From Nostoc sp. NMS8 (GTDB taxonomy: Bacteria; Cyanobacteriota; Cyanobacteriia; Cyanobacteriales; Nostocaceae), in assembly GCF_017115045.1 (NCBI RefSeq), contig NZ_JABXKK010000040.1, forward strand, positions 140,977 through 204,976: a DNA stretch of 64,000 nucleotides, given 5' to 3'. Made by a program: the position numbers and the translations under genes. The first letter of the stretch is position 1; each line of letters opens with the position of its first letter. A model generated the notes under the pieces. The model had not been told where the DNA came from. It searched no databases and saw only the letters and a list, made by a program, of their open reading frames with translations. Shown piece by piece: positions 27,224-35,527 of this stretch.

Positions 27224-27855
27224 ATGGCTTATAGCGACTTTACATTAAGTAAATTTAAGAAGTCATTCAGCATCCGCATTGATGAAGAAACTGATTTATG
27301 TGCTGACATATCACCTTTACAGGCAAGTGAGAAACTCAAAAATTCTTTAGAAGAAACTACAGAACTGGCTTTAGCAATTAATACTGAAAAAGCTCAGCTC
27401 GTTCAGAAATGATTATCACTCCGATATTGTTGGAGGTAAGACGCAGAGCTAATTATCCAATTAGTTTATTTTCAGGAACAGATTTTAATGTAGATGCAGA
27501 CAAAGGTCTGAATGGATACTGTGACTTTATCATTAGTCGTTCTAAAGAGCAACTAACGATTAATGTGCCGGTGGTGGTGATTATTGAAGCCAAAAATGAA
27601 AATATTAAAGGTGGATTAGGTCAATGTGCAGCTGCAATGTTGGCAGCACAATTGTTTAATCAACAAGAAGGAAATGAAATTAGTAAAATTTATGGTGCGG
27701 TAACAACAGGCGACATTTGGAAGTTTTTGAAGTTAGAAGAAAACGATATATTTATTGATTTGAGTAATTATTACATCAAAGAAATAGATAAGATTTTAGG
27801 AATTTTATCTCAAAATGTTCAGGGAGACATTCCAGGATGGAGTTCGACTAACTAA
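27224..27855 (+). pseudogene. PD-(D/E)XK-like family gene broken by a 5-bp insertion
   Basis: Two ORFs, 27224-27412 and 27409-27855, together make one member of a cyanobacterial family of nuclease-like proteins. The first begins MAYSDFTLSKFKKSF and ends in a wrong-frame tail. The second frame, read slightly upstream, gives [17 protein letters not shown], which continues the family sequence. GCTCA at 27392-27396 is followed by GCTCG at 27397-27401; removing five bases joins the frames as EKARSEMII. The second part holds the nuclease-like core: CDFIISRS and [15 protein letters not shown] precedes the ATG at 27224. The second ORF could still be translated through the ATGA overlap, but it would lack its N-terminal 60 residues. 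Confidence 0.75.
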
Positions 27856-27905
27856 ACTATATTGGGTTATGCTCATTTGTCTTACCTATCTACATTTGAC
27901 TGTTT

Positions 27906-28445
27906 ATGGTCTGGAACAATCTTTTACAGCCTGACTTGATTTTAGAGGGTTCAGTGTTGAACCTAACACCAGATATTATCCAAAAATACGGGCTTAAAGG
28001 GCTGGTATTGGATGTAGATGAAACTTTAGTACCCTTTACAGTCGGGATAGCTTCCCCAGAACTACGAGAGTGGGTAGAGCAAATCCGTACCTGTACTGCA
28101 CTGTGCTTGGTAAGTAACAACCTCAGTGAAGCGCGAATTGGTGGAATTGCGCGATCGCTGAACTTACCTTACTATTTGGGTGCGGCCAAGCCTTCCCGCC
28201 GCAAAATTAGAGCCGCACTGAGGGGAATGGATTTACCAGTCCATCAAGTGGGGATGGTAGGCGATCGCTTATTTACCGATGTCATCGCAGGTAATCGCCT
28301 GGGAATGTTTACCATTTTAGTCGAACCGATTGTTCATGCCGATGCGGCTCTCCGCTCTCATCCCGTCCGCAACTTTGAAGTTTGGATATCTGAAATTCTG
28401 GGAGCCTCTATTACCCCCAAGAAAAGAAAGATTCACAAAAGTTGA
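27906..28445 (+). CDS. YqeG-family HAD IIIA phosphatase
   Basis: The 179-residue protein has the HAD motifs: GLVLDVDETLVPF (motif I, residues 32-44), LCLVSNNLSE (motif II), the lysine AAKPSRRK (motif III) and QVGMVGDRLFTDVIAGNRLG (motif IV). This is the YqeG family; the plastid/mitochondrial relative GEP4 dephosphorylates phosphatidylglycerol phosphate. A role in phosphatidylglycerol synthesis is therefore plausible but not shown here. Confidence 0.9.
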   Translation: MVWNNLLQPDLILEGSVLNLTPDIIQKYGLKGLVLDVDETLVPFTVGIASPELREWVEQIRTCTALCLVSNNLSEARIGGIARSLNLPYYLGAAKPSRRKIRAALRGMDLPVHQVGMVGDRLFTDVIAGNRLGMFTILVEPIVHADAALRSHPVRNFEVWISEILGASITPKKRKIHKS

Positions 28446-28619
28446 GAAATCGTCAGGAAAGTAAATCTAAAGAAATAATTAAGGAATCTAAATGTGATTC
28501 AAAAATCGGGGATCATAAGTATTAATAACATGGGGTCAGCCAAAAAAGACCTTAACTCATACTAAGTAAATATACTTCCGTAAAGCGTCAACCTTCACTA
28601 TAGAGGGATTGGCGCTTTA

Positions 28620-28741
28620 CAATTTCATTAGTCATTTGTCCTTTGTCATTTGTCCTTTGTCATTCGTCAGTTACTAATGACCAATGACTAATGACCAATG
28701 ACCAATGACCAATGACCAATGACTAATGACTAATGACTAAA
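28620..28741. repeat. Heptamer tandem repeats (STRR) reaching into proB
   Basis: The stretch holds runs of CATTTGTCCTTTGT and then about ten near-copies of the heptamer ATGACCA/ATGACTA. The last copies supply the proB start codon at 28733 and its first codons. This repeat class is known from heterocystous cyanobacteria. Confidence 0.8.
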
Positions 28742-29842
28742 ACAATTGTTATCAAAATCGGCACTTCTAGCCTAACCCAACCAGAAACGGGACAATTAGC
28801 ACTTTCTACCATCGCTACCTTAGCGGAAACACTCTGCCATTTAAGACGGCAAGGACATCGGGTAATTTTAGTTTCTTCTGGTGCTGTGGGGGTAGGCTGT
28901 GCGCGGTTGGGTTTAACTGAACGTCCGAAAGCGATCGCACTCAAACAGGCTGTAGCAGCAGTTGGACAAGGTAGGTTAATTCGGATATACGATGATTTAT
29001 TTACTACCTTGCAACAAGCGATCGCTCAAGTATTATTGACACGTAGTGACTTGGTGCAGCGCAGCCGCTATCTCAATGCCTACAATACTTTTCAGGAATT
29101 ACTGGGACTGGGAGTGATCCCCATAGTAAATGAAAATGATACCGTCGCAATAGACGAACTAAAATTTGGTGATAATGACACTCTTTCGGCATTGGTTGCC
29201 AGTTTAGTAGAGGCAGATTGGCTATTTTTGCTTACCGATGTCGATAGGTTGTACTCAGCCGATCCCCGTTCCGTACCTGATGCGCGGCCGATCGCTTTAG
29301 TTAGTAGCATTAAAGAATTAACAAAATTACAGATACAAACAAGTTCCCAAGGTTCCCAGTGGGGTACTGGTGGGATGACGACAAAAATTTCGGCTGCGAG
29401 AATTGCGATCGCTGCGGGAGTGCGGACTGTAATTACCCAAGGGCGATTTCCCCGGAATATCGAAAAAATTATCCAAGGTGAACTGATTGGGACGCATTTT
29501 GAACCACAACCTGAACCAACTTCGGCGCGTAAACGTTGGATAGCTTACGGACTTGTGCCTGCGGGGAAATTGTATTTAGATGAAGGTGCGATCGCGGCAA
29601 TTTCTCTAGCAGGAAAATCCTTATTAGCAGCTGGAATTAAGCTAGTACAAGGAGAATTTGACACACAAGAAGCAGTGCAATTGTGTGACAGTAACGGTAA
29701 CGAAATTGCCAGAGGACTTGTGAATTACAACAGCAATGAACTGCAAAAGATTCGTGGCTGCCATTCACGAGAAATTTCTACAATTTTAGGTCATGCCGGT
29801 GCAGAAACCGTGATTCACCGAGATAATTTGGTTTTAACTTAA
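28733..29842 (+). CDS. proB: Glutamate 5-kinase
   Basis: The 369-residue enzyme phosphorylates glutamate in the first step of proline synthesis. The amino-acid kinase domain covers about residues 1-255: [40 protein letters not shown] and the [12 protein letters not shown] loop are visible. A C-terminal PUA domain follows ([19 protein letters not shown]). Length and domain order are normal. The ATG lies within a heptamer repeat, leaving no normal ribosome site. Confidence 0.96.
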   Translation: MTKTIVIKIGTSSLTQPETGQLALSTIATLAETLCHLRRQGHRVILVSSGAVGVGCARLGLTERPKAIALKQAVAAVGQGRLIRIYDDLFTTLQQAIAQVLLTRSDLVQRSRYLNAYNTFQELLGLGVIPIVNENDTVAIDELKFGDNDTLSALVASLVEADWLFLLTDVDRLYSADPRSVPDARPIALVSSIKELTKLQIQTSSQGSQWGTGGMTTKISAARIAIAAGVRTVITQGRFPRNIEKIIQGELIGTHFEPQPEPTSARKRWIAYGLVPAGKLYLDEGAIAAISLAGKSLLAAGIKLVQGEFDTQEAVQLCDSNGNEIARGLVNYNSNELQKIRGCHSREISTILGHAGAETVIHRDNLVLT

Positions 29843-29894
29843 AATAGAAATAAGATAAATTTCGTAACTACTAACTAAGAGAGTAAAAAAGATT

Positions 29895-30482
29895 ATGACT
29901 CAAACGTTAGAAAATGCTGTTAACTTACCAGAAGAACAACGCTTCTTTCGACATGGATTAAGTTGGGAAAAGTTTAAAGCGATTCAAGCCAGCTTTGAAA
30001 ATGTGCCAGGTGTGCGGCTGTTTTATTGTGAGGGAATTTTAGAAATTGTGAGTATTGGTAAGCCTCATGAGGTGATTAAGTGTTTAATTGGTTTACTCTT
30101 GGGGCAGTATTTCCTGGAACAGGGTATTGAATTTTTCCCCAGTGGGAGTTTTAGCCAGATTGTTCCTAAGATATTAGAATATCAAGTTGACTTATCTTAT
30201 TGCTTTGTAACCGATAAACTTATACCAGACCTCTGTATTGAAGTAGTGATTACTAGCGGTAGTCCCATAAAATTGCAGAAATACAAATTAATGGGAGTCC
30301 CAGAAGTTTGGTTTTGGGAAGATGGCACAATTGAAGTTTACTGCTTGCGAGAACAAGAATATGAGAAAGTTGCTAAAAGTGAACTTATACCAGAATTAGA
30401 TTTATCTCTGCTCAATCGTTGTGTTTTGTTATCGTCTCCCTTGGAGGCAATTAGGGAGTTTCGTCAAAATATTCAACAGTAA
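29895..30482 (+). CDS. Uma2-family (DUF820) endonuclease-like protein
   Basis: The 195-residue protein has the Uma2 pattern: an N-terminal SWEKFKAIQASFE helix, LFYCEGILEIVSIG, then a core with PDLCIEVVITSGS and KLQKYKLMGVPEVWFWEDGT. It lacks the charged coiled-coil tail of the member at 11122. An A-rich stretch precedes the ATG. The role of this expanded family in cyanobacteria is unknown. Confidence 0.85.
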   Translation: MTQTLENAVNLPEEQRFFRHGLSWEKFKAIQASFENVPGVRLFYCEGILEIVSIGKPHEVIKCLIGLLLGQYFLEQGIEFFPSGSFSQIVPKILEYQVDLSYCFVTDKLIPDLCIEVVITSGSPIKLQKYKLMGVPEVWFWEDGTIEVYCLREQEYEKVAKSELIPELDLSLLNRCVLLSSPLEAIREFRQNIQQ

Positions 30483-30490
30483 TAGTAGTA

Positions 30491-30578
30491 GTCTGTCAAA
30501 TTCATTTTGACGGTTAGAGAGACGCGATAAATCGCCGTCTCTACAAGGAATTTATCCGTCAATTAGTTCTTGACAGAC
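30491..30578. repeat. MITE-like GTCTGTCAA element (88 bp)
   Basis: GTCTGTCAA at 30491-30499 and TTGACAGAC at 30570-30578 are terminal inverted repeats around an inner palindrome (AGAGACGCGATAAATCGCC and its partner). A truncated, reversed copy is at 18464-18529. It lies between convergent genes and may also serve as a terminator. Confidence 0.75.
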
Positions 30579-30654
30579 CAGTAGGTTTAAATGAAAGAAA
30601 TACTTTAATATTGCTCAGAGTCTTAATTTTTAGATGAGACTCACAATTATAAGT

Positions 30655-31296
30655 CTAATGGTGTAACAACAAAGAAGGCAGTTGGTGCATTGAGTAGAAG
30701 ACATACGCTCCAGATGCCTCAAATAGATGAGCCTCACTTTGCTTGGTATAACCTAAAACTCTCATCCCAGCGGCAACACCTGCACGTACACCCAAAACGC
30801 TATCTTCTACAACCGTACAGGATGCAGCTTGAAATCCCATACTTTTAGCCGTATGTAAGAATAAGTCGGGTGCTGGCTTCCAACTTCCAATTTGATATGA
30901 GCTAAAGATACATCCTTCAAATCGAGGTAACAGGTTAGTTACACGCAAAGCTAACTTAATTTTTTCGGGTGGGCCACTGGAAGCAACGCAAATAGGTAGA
31001 TTAATCTTGTCTAAAGCTGCTTCTATTCCTTCTACAGGACGTAATTCACGCTCGAATGCTTCGGCAGTGCGGGTACGAAGCTGAGTTACAAAATCTGGCG
31101 GCATCTTCTTCCCAAGTCTTTGCTCAATGACAGCAACACAATCAGCCATTTTGCAACCCTTAAATAATACAATGGCTTCTTCAAGTTTCATTGCCAGCCC
31201 AAACTCAGCGACAAATTCCACAAGAACGCGATTGCCTAATCCTTCGCTGTCTACCAATACTCCATCACAATCAAAAATAACTAATTCTGTTTGCAC
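30655..31296 (-). CDS. HAD-superfamily sugar-phosphate phosphatase/mutase-like
   Basis: The 213-residue protein is a HAD subfamily IA hydrolase related to beta-phosphoglucomutase and YieH-type phosphatases. Motif I is VIFDCDGVLVDSE with both Asp residues, motif II is PICVASSGPP, motif III the lysine in SWKPAPDLF, and motif IV is CTVVEDSVLGVRAG. It follows the ROK kinase gene by 15 bp on the same strand, suggesting a shared role in sugar-phosphate metabolism. The exact substrate is not clear. Confidence 0.86.
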   Translation of the reverse strand: MQTELVIFDCDGVLVDSEGLGNRVLVEFVAEFGLAMKLEEAIVLFKGCKMADCVAVIEQRLGKKMPPDFVTQLRTRTAEAFERELRPVEGIEAALDKINLPICVASSGPPEKIKLALRVTNLLPRFEGCIFSSYQIGSWKPAPDLFLHTAKSMGFQAASCTVVEDSVLGVRAGVAAGMRVLGYTKQSEAHLFEASGAYVFYSMHQLPSLLLHH

Positions 31297-31311
31297 TTAT
31301 ACGCTCCAACC

Positions 31312-32283
31312 TCACTCATTTATTGTCATAGAAGCGATCGCCACACCGCCCCACAACGGCGCATCATCCCCCAGAACCACCGGCACAATTTCAAAATCAA
31401 CCTCTGGTAAAGCCGTCTCCCGCGCCACCTGACGCACCACCCGCCAAAAATCCTCCCCCGCCTTAGTAACGCCACCTCCCAACACAAAGCGCTGCGGATT
31501 CATCAAATTCGCCACATTGCCAATACCCACACCCAGTGCCCAAGCAGCCTTGTGCAAAACTTCCTTCGCCAAATCATCCCCAGCCGCCGCCGCCTCACTT
31601 ACCAACTGTCCCGTCAGCAAAGTTAAATCTCCTCCCACCAAACCCCTCAAAACCTCTCCATCTCTGAGTCCTTTGCGCCTCTGCGGTTCCTTCTCCAAAA
31701 TTTCCCTAACATTTTGCGCCATATAAGGCCCCGACGCCAAACGTTCTACACATCCTCGCTTCCCACACAAACAAACTGGCCCAGCAGGATCGACAACGAT
31801 ATGTCCAATTTCGCCAGCCATTCCACCAGTACCCCGCCAAGGCTTACCGTTGAGTATCCAACCACCACCTACACCAGTGCTGACAGTAATATAAAACAGG
31901 CTATCGTATCCCTGTCCCGCACCAAAACGGTGTTCACCCAAGGCAGCGATATTAGCGTCATTATCTACATCAACAGGAACGCCAAACTCCTCCTCCAACA
32001 AGGCTTTGAGAGGAATATTTTCCCATCCAGCCACATGATGAGATAGTCGCACCGTTCCCGTGGAAGCGTCAACTGGGCCGCCAAAACTGACACCGATCGC
32101 AGCAGGTTTTGCGTCTTCCAGCAAAGAGTAAATTAGCGATCGCATAATTTCCAAGTCAGTGCTAGCATCTGCACCTGCTGGCGATAGACGACGTTCATAA
32201 CGCAACCACTTTCTCGAACCAACATTTACCAATGCAGCCGCCAGCTTAGTTCCGCCAAAATCGAGAGCTAAAATTAATGTCAT
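31312..32283 (-). CDS. ROK-family sugar kinase
   Basis: The 323-residue protein has the ROK signatures: LALDFGGTKLAAALV (phosphate 1), VDNDANIAALGEHRFGAGQG with the catalytic Asp, the GTGGMAGEIGHIVVDPAGP region and the zinc motif CLCGKRGCVE. It is probably a glucokinase or N-acylhexosamine kinase. It is followed by the HAD gene on the same strand. The + strand reverse frames here are open only because of base composition. Confidence 0.92.
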   Translation of the reverse strand: MTLILALDFGGTKLAAALVNVGSRKWLRYERRLSPAGADASTDLEIMRSLIYSLLEDAKPAAIGVSFGGPVDASTGTVRLSHHVAGWENIPLKALLEEEFGVPVDVDNDANIAALGEHRFGAGQGYDSLFYITVSTGVGGGWILNGKPWRGTGGMAGEIGHIVVDPAGPVCLCGKRGCVERLASGPYMAQNVREILEKEPQRRKGLRDGEVLRGLVGGDLTLLTGQLVSEAAAAGDDLAKEVLHKAAWALGVGIGNVANLMNPQRFVLGGGVTKAGEDFWRVVRQVARETALPEVDFEIVPVVLGDDAPLWGGVAIASMTINE

Positions 32284-32397
32284 AGTTTTTTATACCTCTT
32301 TTGAATTATTACAATACGTGGTTTATTTCTCAAGAAAGATGTTTACAAACAAAATAAATTCGACACTAAAGAAAACAGCATACTAATTTGGTAACTT

Positions 32398-32619
32398 ATG
32401 ACTGCCGATCAACCCAATCCACTCATCGATTTCTCTCACGCCAAAGAACCTCCTCGCTCTTTGGATACCGACAAAGCTCTAGAGGCAGATCCCATTGAAC
32501 CAGAAGAAGTTACTGGAGAGAGTAAGCTAAATCCCACTCCTAATGATTTGAATCGTGAAGATGAAGATCCTACAATCGGGGGTAGTCAAATAATCAGTGG
32601 GAATATTTCAGCTGGGTAA
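32398..32619 (+). CDS. Small acidic protein of unknown function
   Basis: The 73-residue protein is hydrophilic, rich in Asp, Glu, Pro and Asn, and probably disordered. It contains no recognised domain. The ATG at 32398 follows a short promoter-like region shared with the divergent ROK gene. Its 3' end nearly touches the convergent Mut7-C gene. Confidence 0.5.
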   Translation: MTADQPNPLIDFSHAKEPPRSLDTDKALEADPIEPEEVTGESKLNPTPNDLNREDEDPTIGGSQIISGNISAG

Positions 32620-32623
32620 ATAG

Positions 32624-33376
32624 TTACTCACCTTTTTGTGAGTTGAGTACTGCATCAATAAAGTGTTGTAATCGTTCATAATGTGAACCTTTCCAATAAA
32701 TGCGATTGCAGTCTTGACAACGCTGGAATTGATCGATCTGCGCTCGCAGTTTTTCTGGCACTTGTTCAATAATGGATTGCTTCTCTACAGATTCTAATAA
32801 TCCATTGCAATGCAAACACCGTTTAAATGGTGAGATTGATTTAAACAAGTCGAAGCGTTGTAGTACTTCTATAATTTGTTCTTGAGGGTTAGTGTTTCTA
32901 ACATAATACCCATGCGTTACCAAACTACGCATCAATAAACCTTTATCACGAGTCAAGAGAATCCGCGCTTGAGTATAGGATATTTGGGCTAATTTCTTGT
33001 CCTCGTAGTCATTGCGGTATAAAGTATCAAAACCTAAAAGTCGTAAAGATGTCGCAAGCTTCCCCAAATGAATATCTAAAACAAAACGGATAATACTGAG
33101 CGGTTTTGGCAGAACAGAAACGCTTGGTATAATAACATTCCTAGCTGAAATTGGATAAACATTGATAGTGTCTCCATCGGAAACTATGTAATAAAAATTT
33201 ACATATTCACCATTAACGTTTATAGAATGCACCTCTGGATGAGGTACACCCAAGGATTCAATCATGTCCTTAATTGAGGCCTTTTTCTCAAACACATGAG
33301 AGATTCTTACCTGTTTGTGATGCCGTGGTAAAAAATGATTCAATTCTGCATGAAAGTAGAAATATGCGATCGCCAT
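32624..33376 (-). CDS. Mut7-C RNase-domain protein with ubiquitin-like N-terminus
   Basis: From the ATG at 33376 the protein has 250 residues. The N-terminal ~85 residues form a ubiquitin/ThiS-like fold (FYFHAELNHFLP, then GDTINVYP). The C-terminal Mut7-C domain is a PIN-like RNase with DIHLGKLATSLRLLGFDTLY, ILLTRDKGLL and a zinc ribbon of two pairs (CLHCNG and CQDCNR). The frame is open to a TTG at 33421, but the ATG start matches the family's opening better. It probably acts on RNA; its target is unknown. Confidence 0.88.
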   Translation of the reverse strand: MAIAYFYFHAELNHFLPRHHKQVRISHVFEKKASIKDMIESLGVPHPEVHSINVNGEYVNFYYIVSDGDTINVYPISARNVIIPSVSVLPKPLSIIRFVLDIHLGKLATSLRLLGFDTLYRNDYEDKKLAQISYTQARILLTRDKGLLMRSLVTHGYYVRNTNPQEQIIEVLQRFDLFKSISPFKRCLHCNGLLESVEKQSIIEQVPEKLRAQIDQFQRCQDCNRIYWKGSHYERLQHFIDAVLNSQKGE

Positions 33377-34407
33377 AGCTACAGATATTTGGACTAGTAG
33401 GTGCCCCTTTACTAGCAACAATTCGTCACAATTGCAAAACTTTATCTATTATATTGAAACTATCAATGCTTGTTGTAGTGGGCTATATTTACTATTAAAT
33501 GCCTGTTGCTCTTCATTTAACAAATATTATAGAGGCAAAAAACTGTAAAGAAGTCATAAACATTCTTAAATACTTGCATTTCTTATTGACTTCAGTTAGA
33601 GTCAAAGCAGATGCCTATCATCAAACCCTGACATGAGCTTCAGGAGCTTAGATTAGGTAAAAGGCTAAATACCAAATTTGTTAATGTTGATTTTAGTGAC
33701 GCTGATAACAATTAATCACTAGTTTTCATTATTAACTTATCGCACATCGAGTACAGGGCTGTAAAGCATTTGCCCCTAGTTTAATTGTTTTTATTTTTCT
33801 CAGTTAATTGAGAATTATTTTCAATATGAAGCATGAATAGATCGATAGATAGTGTGGAAGAAATCTTAAAACAGTATGGCTTACCAGGGCGATTGCTGTT
33901 TATTAAATGTTTCCGCATCTACCTTTAGGAATATGTTTCTTACAAGAGCGGCACAGAATTATATTTTTATGTGTAAAAACAGGATCTATAAGTAGCTATG
34001 TAGATAATTTAAGTAAAACTTTAAACAATTAGATTGTTGCTAGAAATATTTTTGATTGTAGTATCAGCTACATCGATATTGCAAGCAAGTTAATCGTCTG
34101 GTAACGTTCAGAAAAGCCGAGTTTCCGCAAGTGAAAATTTATGAATACTAGATAACAATAAAACTAGATACAAAATTAACGCCACTCATACGGAAAAATA
34201 TCTCTTGACACTGTTTATCTCTATTGTGGAGAATTTATTAACCGGAAAGACCTCGATCAATAATGATGTTATAAAGTGGCTACCTAGTTTTAACTGGGAA
34301 ATGAATATTGTTCTTTTTATCTCCTTTAGCCAAGGATTTGTAGCTAAGAACACAATTGTATTTTGTAATACTTTTTGTCCATAAAATACGCTAATGAGTA
34401 CAGCGAG
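33377..34407. other. 1.03-kb AT-rich intergenic region
   Basis: It separates the divergent Mut7-C and sucrase/ferredoxin-like genes. Apart from a 31-codon ORF at 33833 I see no gene, no clear tRNA and no long inverted repeat. Its length suggests regulatory sites for the downstream diazotrophy-linked genes, but none could be assigned. Confidence 0.4.
33833..33928 (+). CDS. Candidate 31-residue small ORF
   Basis: An ATG at 33833 opens a 31-residue frame beginning MNRSIDSVEEILKQYGLPGR and ending at TAG. The helical, charged composition is protein-like and stands out in AT-rich DNA. No good ribosome site is present, so it may be a fragment of a lost gene. No family is recognised. Confidence 0.25.
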   Translation: MNRSIDSVEEILKQYGLPGRLLFIKCFRIYL

Positions 34408-35385
34408 ATGAATACTTTTTTTTGTTCTGATGATTCACGTCAAGTAGGAGAAGATGTTATTGGTAGTGCCACCAATTATCAAACTTATATTTTAGTTGAG
34501 TGTCCTTTACCTTGGACGTCAGAAGCCTTTAATTCCAAATGGGTACCTGAGAATTTGAGGATTTTGGTAGAAGAAGTTAAGCGTGCTAAACTACCGATTA
34601 GATTCCTCTTAATTGCTAATGATATATCACACAAAGTAAATCACACTAGGCTTTTGATTTATCAAAAAGAAGAGGGACTAACTAATGGATACCGTAAACA
34701 AGAGTTTGAGCTAGCAAATATTCAGCAAGTAGCAGGAGTTGTCCAAAAATGGATATGGGGTATCAATTCTAATTTGGAAGTAGAAACTAATACAACTAGA
34801 GATATTTTAATTTGTACCCACGGTAGCCATGATAAGTGCTGTGCGAAATATGGCGCTCCTTTTTACTTCCATGTAACAGCGAAAAATGCTGATTTGTGCT
34901 TAGATAATGTACGAATTTGGAAATCATCGCACTTTGGTGGACATCGGTTTGCACCAACAGTCATAGACTTACCAGAAGGAAGATACTATGGTCGTCTAGA
35001 TCAAGATTCATTTAGATCGATTTTGACTCGGACAGGTGATATTCAATGCTTAGATCAAGTCTATCGAGGCTGGGGAATTCTGCCTGCTGCACTTCAGGTT
35101 TTGGAAAGAGAACTAATTCTCTCTAAAGGATGGGATTGGTTTAACTACAAAGTTGCAGGTAAAGTTTTAGAGCAAAGTTTAGACAATAATACTATCCTAG
35201 CTGAACTAAGTTTTGAACAACCTTCTGGTTCTCTCTACACTTACCAGGCTAAACTTGTTAGAGATGAAACCAAGACTCAACAACTAAAGAGTTCATGTAA
35301 TGCTACAAGAGAGTTGGTAGTTACTAAATATGCTGTCGGCAGTCTTTGGATTAGCTCTAGTAAGGTGATGAGTTATAGTACGTAA
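34408..35385 (+). CDS. Sucrase/ferredoxin-like (Apd1-type) Fe-S protein
   Basis: From the ATG at 34408 the protein has 325 residues and is a paralogue of the gene at 2299. The [2Fe-2S] ligand set is present as Cys136-x8-Cys145 (CTHGSHDKCC) and His175-x3-His179 (SSHFGGH). The three N-terminal cysteines of the other copy are not kept at matching spacing. The frame opens at a TTG at 34375, but neither start has a strong ribosome site. It lies on the + strand, convergent with cnfR, beside the nitrogen-fixation-linked genes. A redox role in heterocysts is an inference from place only. Confidence 0.8.
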   Translation: MNTFFCSDDSRQVGEDVIGSATNYQTYILVECPLPWTSEAFNSKWVPENLRILVEEVKRAKLPIRFLLIANDISHKVNHTRLLIYQKEEGLTNGYRKQEFELANIQQVAGVVQKWIWGINSNLEVETNTTRDILICTHGSHDKCCAKYGAPFYFHVTAKNADLCLDNVRIWKSSHFGGHRFAPTVIDLPEGRYYGRLDQDSFRSILTRTGDIQCLDQVYRGWGILPAALQVLERELILSKGWDWFNYKVAGKVLEQSLDNNTILAELSFEQPSGSLYTYQAKLVRDETKTQQLKSSCNATRELVVTKYAVGSLWISSSKVMSYST

Positions 35386-35397
35386 AAGAGGAGAGTT

Positions 35398-35521
35398 TTT
35401 AAACGCAGAGGAACGCAGAGTATTACTAAATTTAGTTCGTTACTAATTAATTAAATACTGTATTTAGATATAACATCTTTGCGTTCCTTTGCGATTTCCT
35501 CTGTTCCCCTCTGCGTTTAAA
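35398..35521. repeat. Inverted repeat between convergent genes
   Basis: TTTAAACGCAGAGG (35398-35411) and CCTCTGCGTTTAAA (35508-35521) form a perfect 14-bp inverted repeat. AACGCAGAG-type repeats are widely dispersed in cyanobacteria; another occurs at 54020. It lies between the ends of the Fe-S protein gene and cnfR and may terminate both. Confidence 0.6.
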
Positions 35522-35527
35522 TCAAGA

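Noticed and set aside
31517..32046. + strand ORFs opposite the ROK kinase gene
   Set aside because: They mirror the - strand gene, which has all the ROK motifs; the + frames show no domain.
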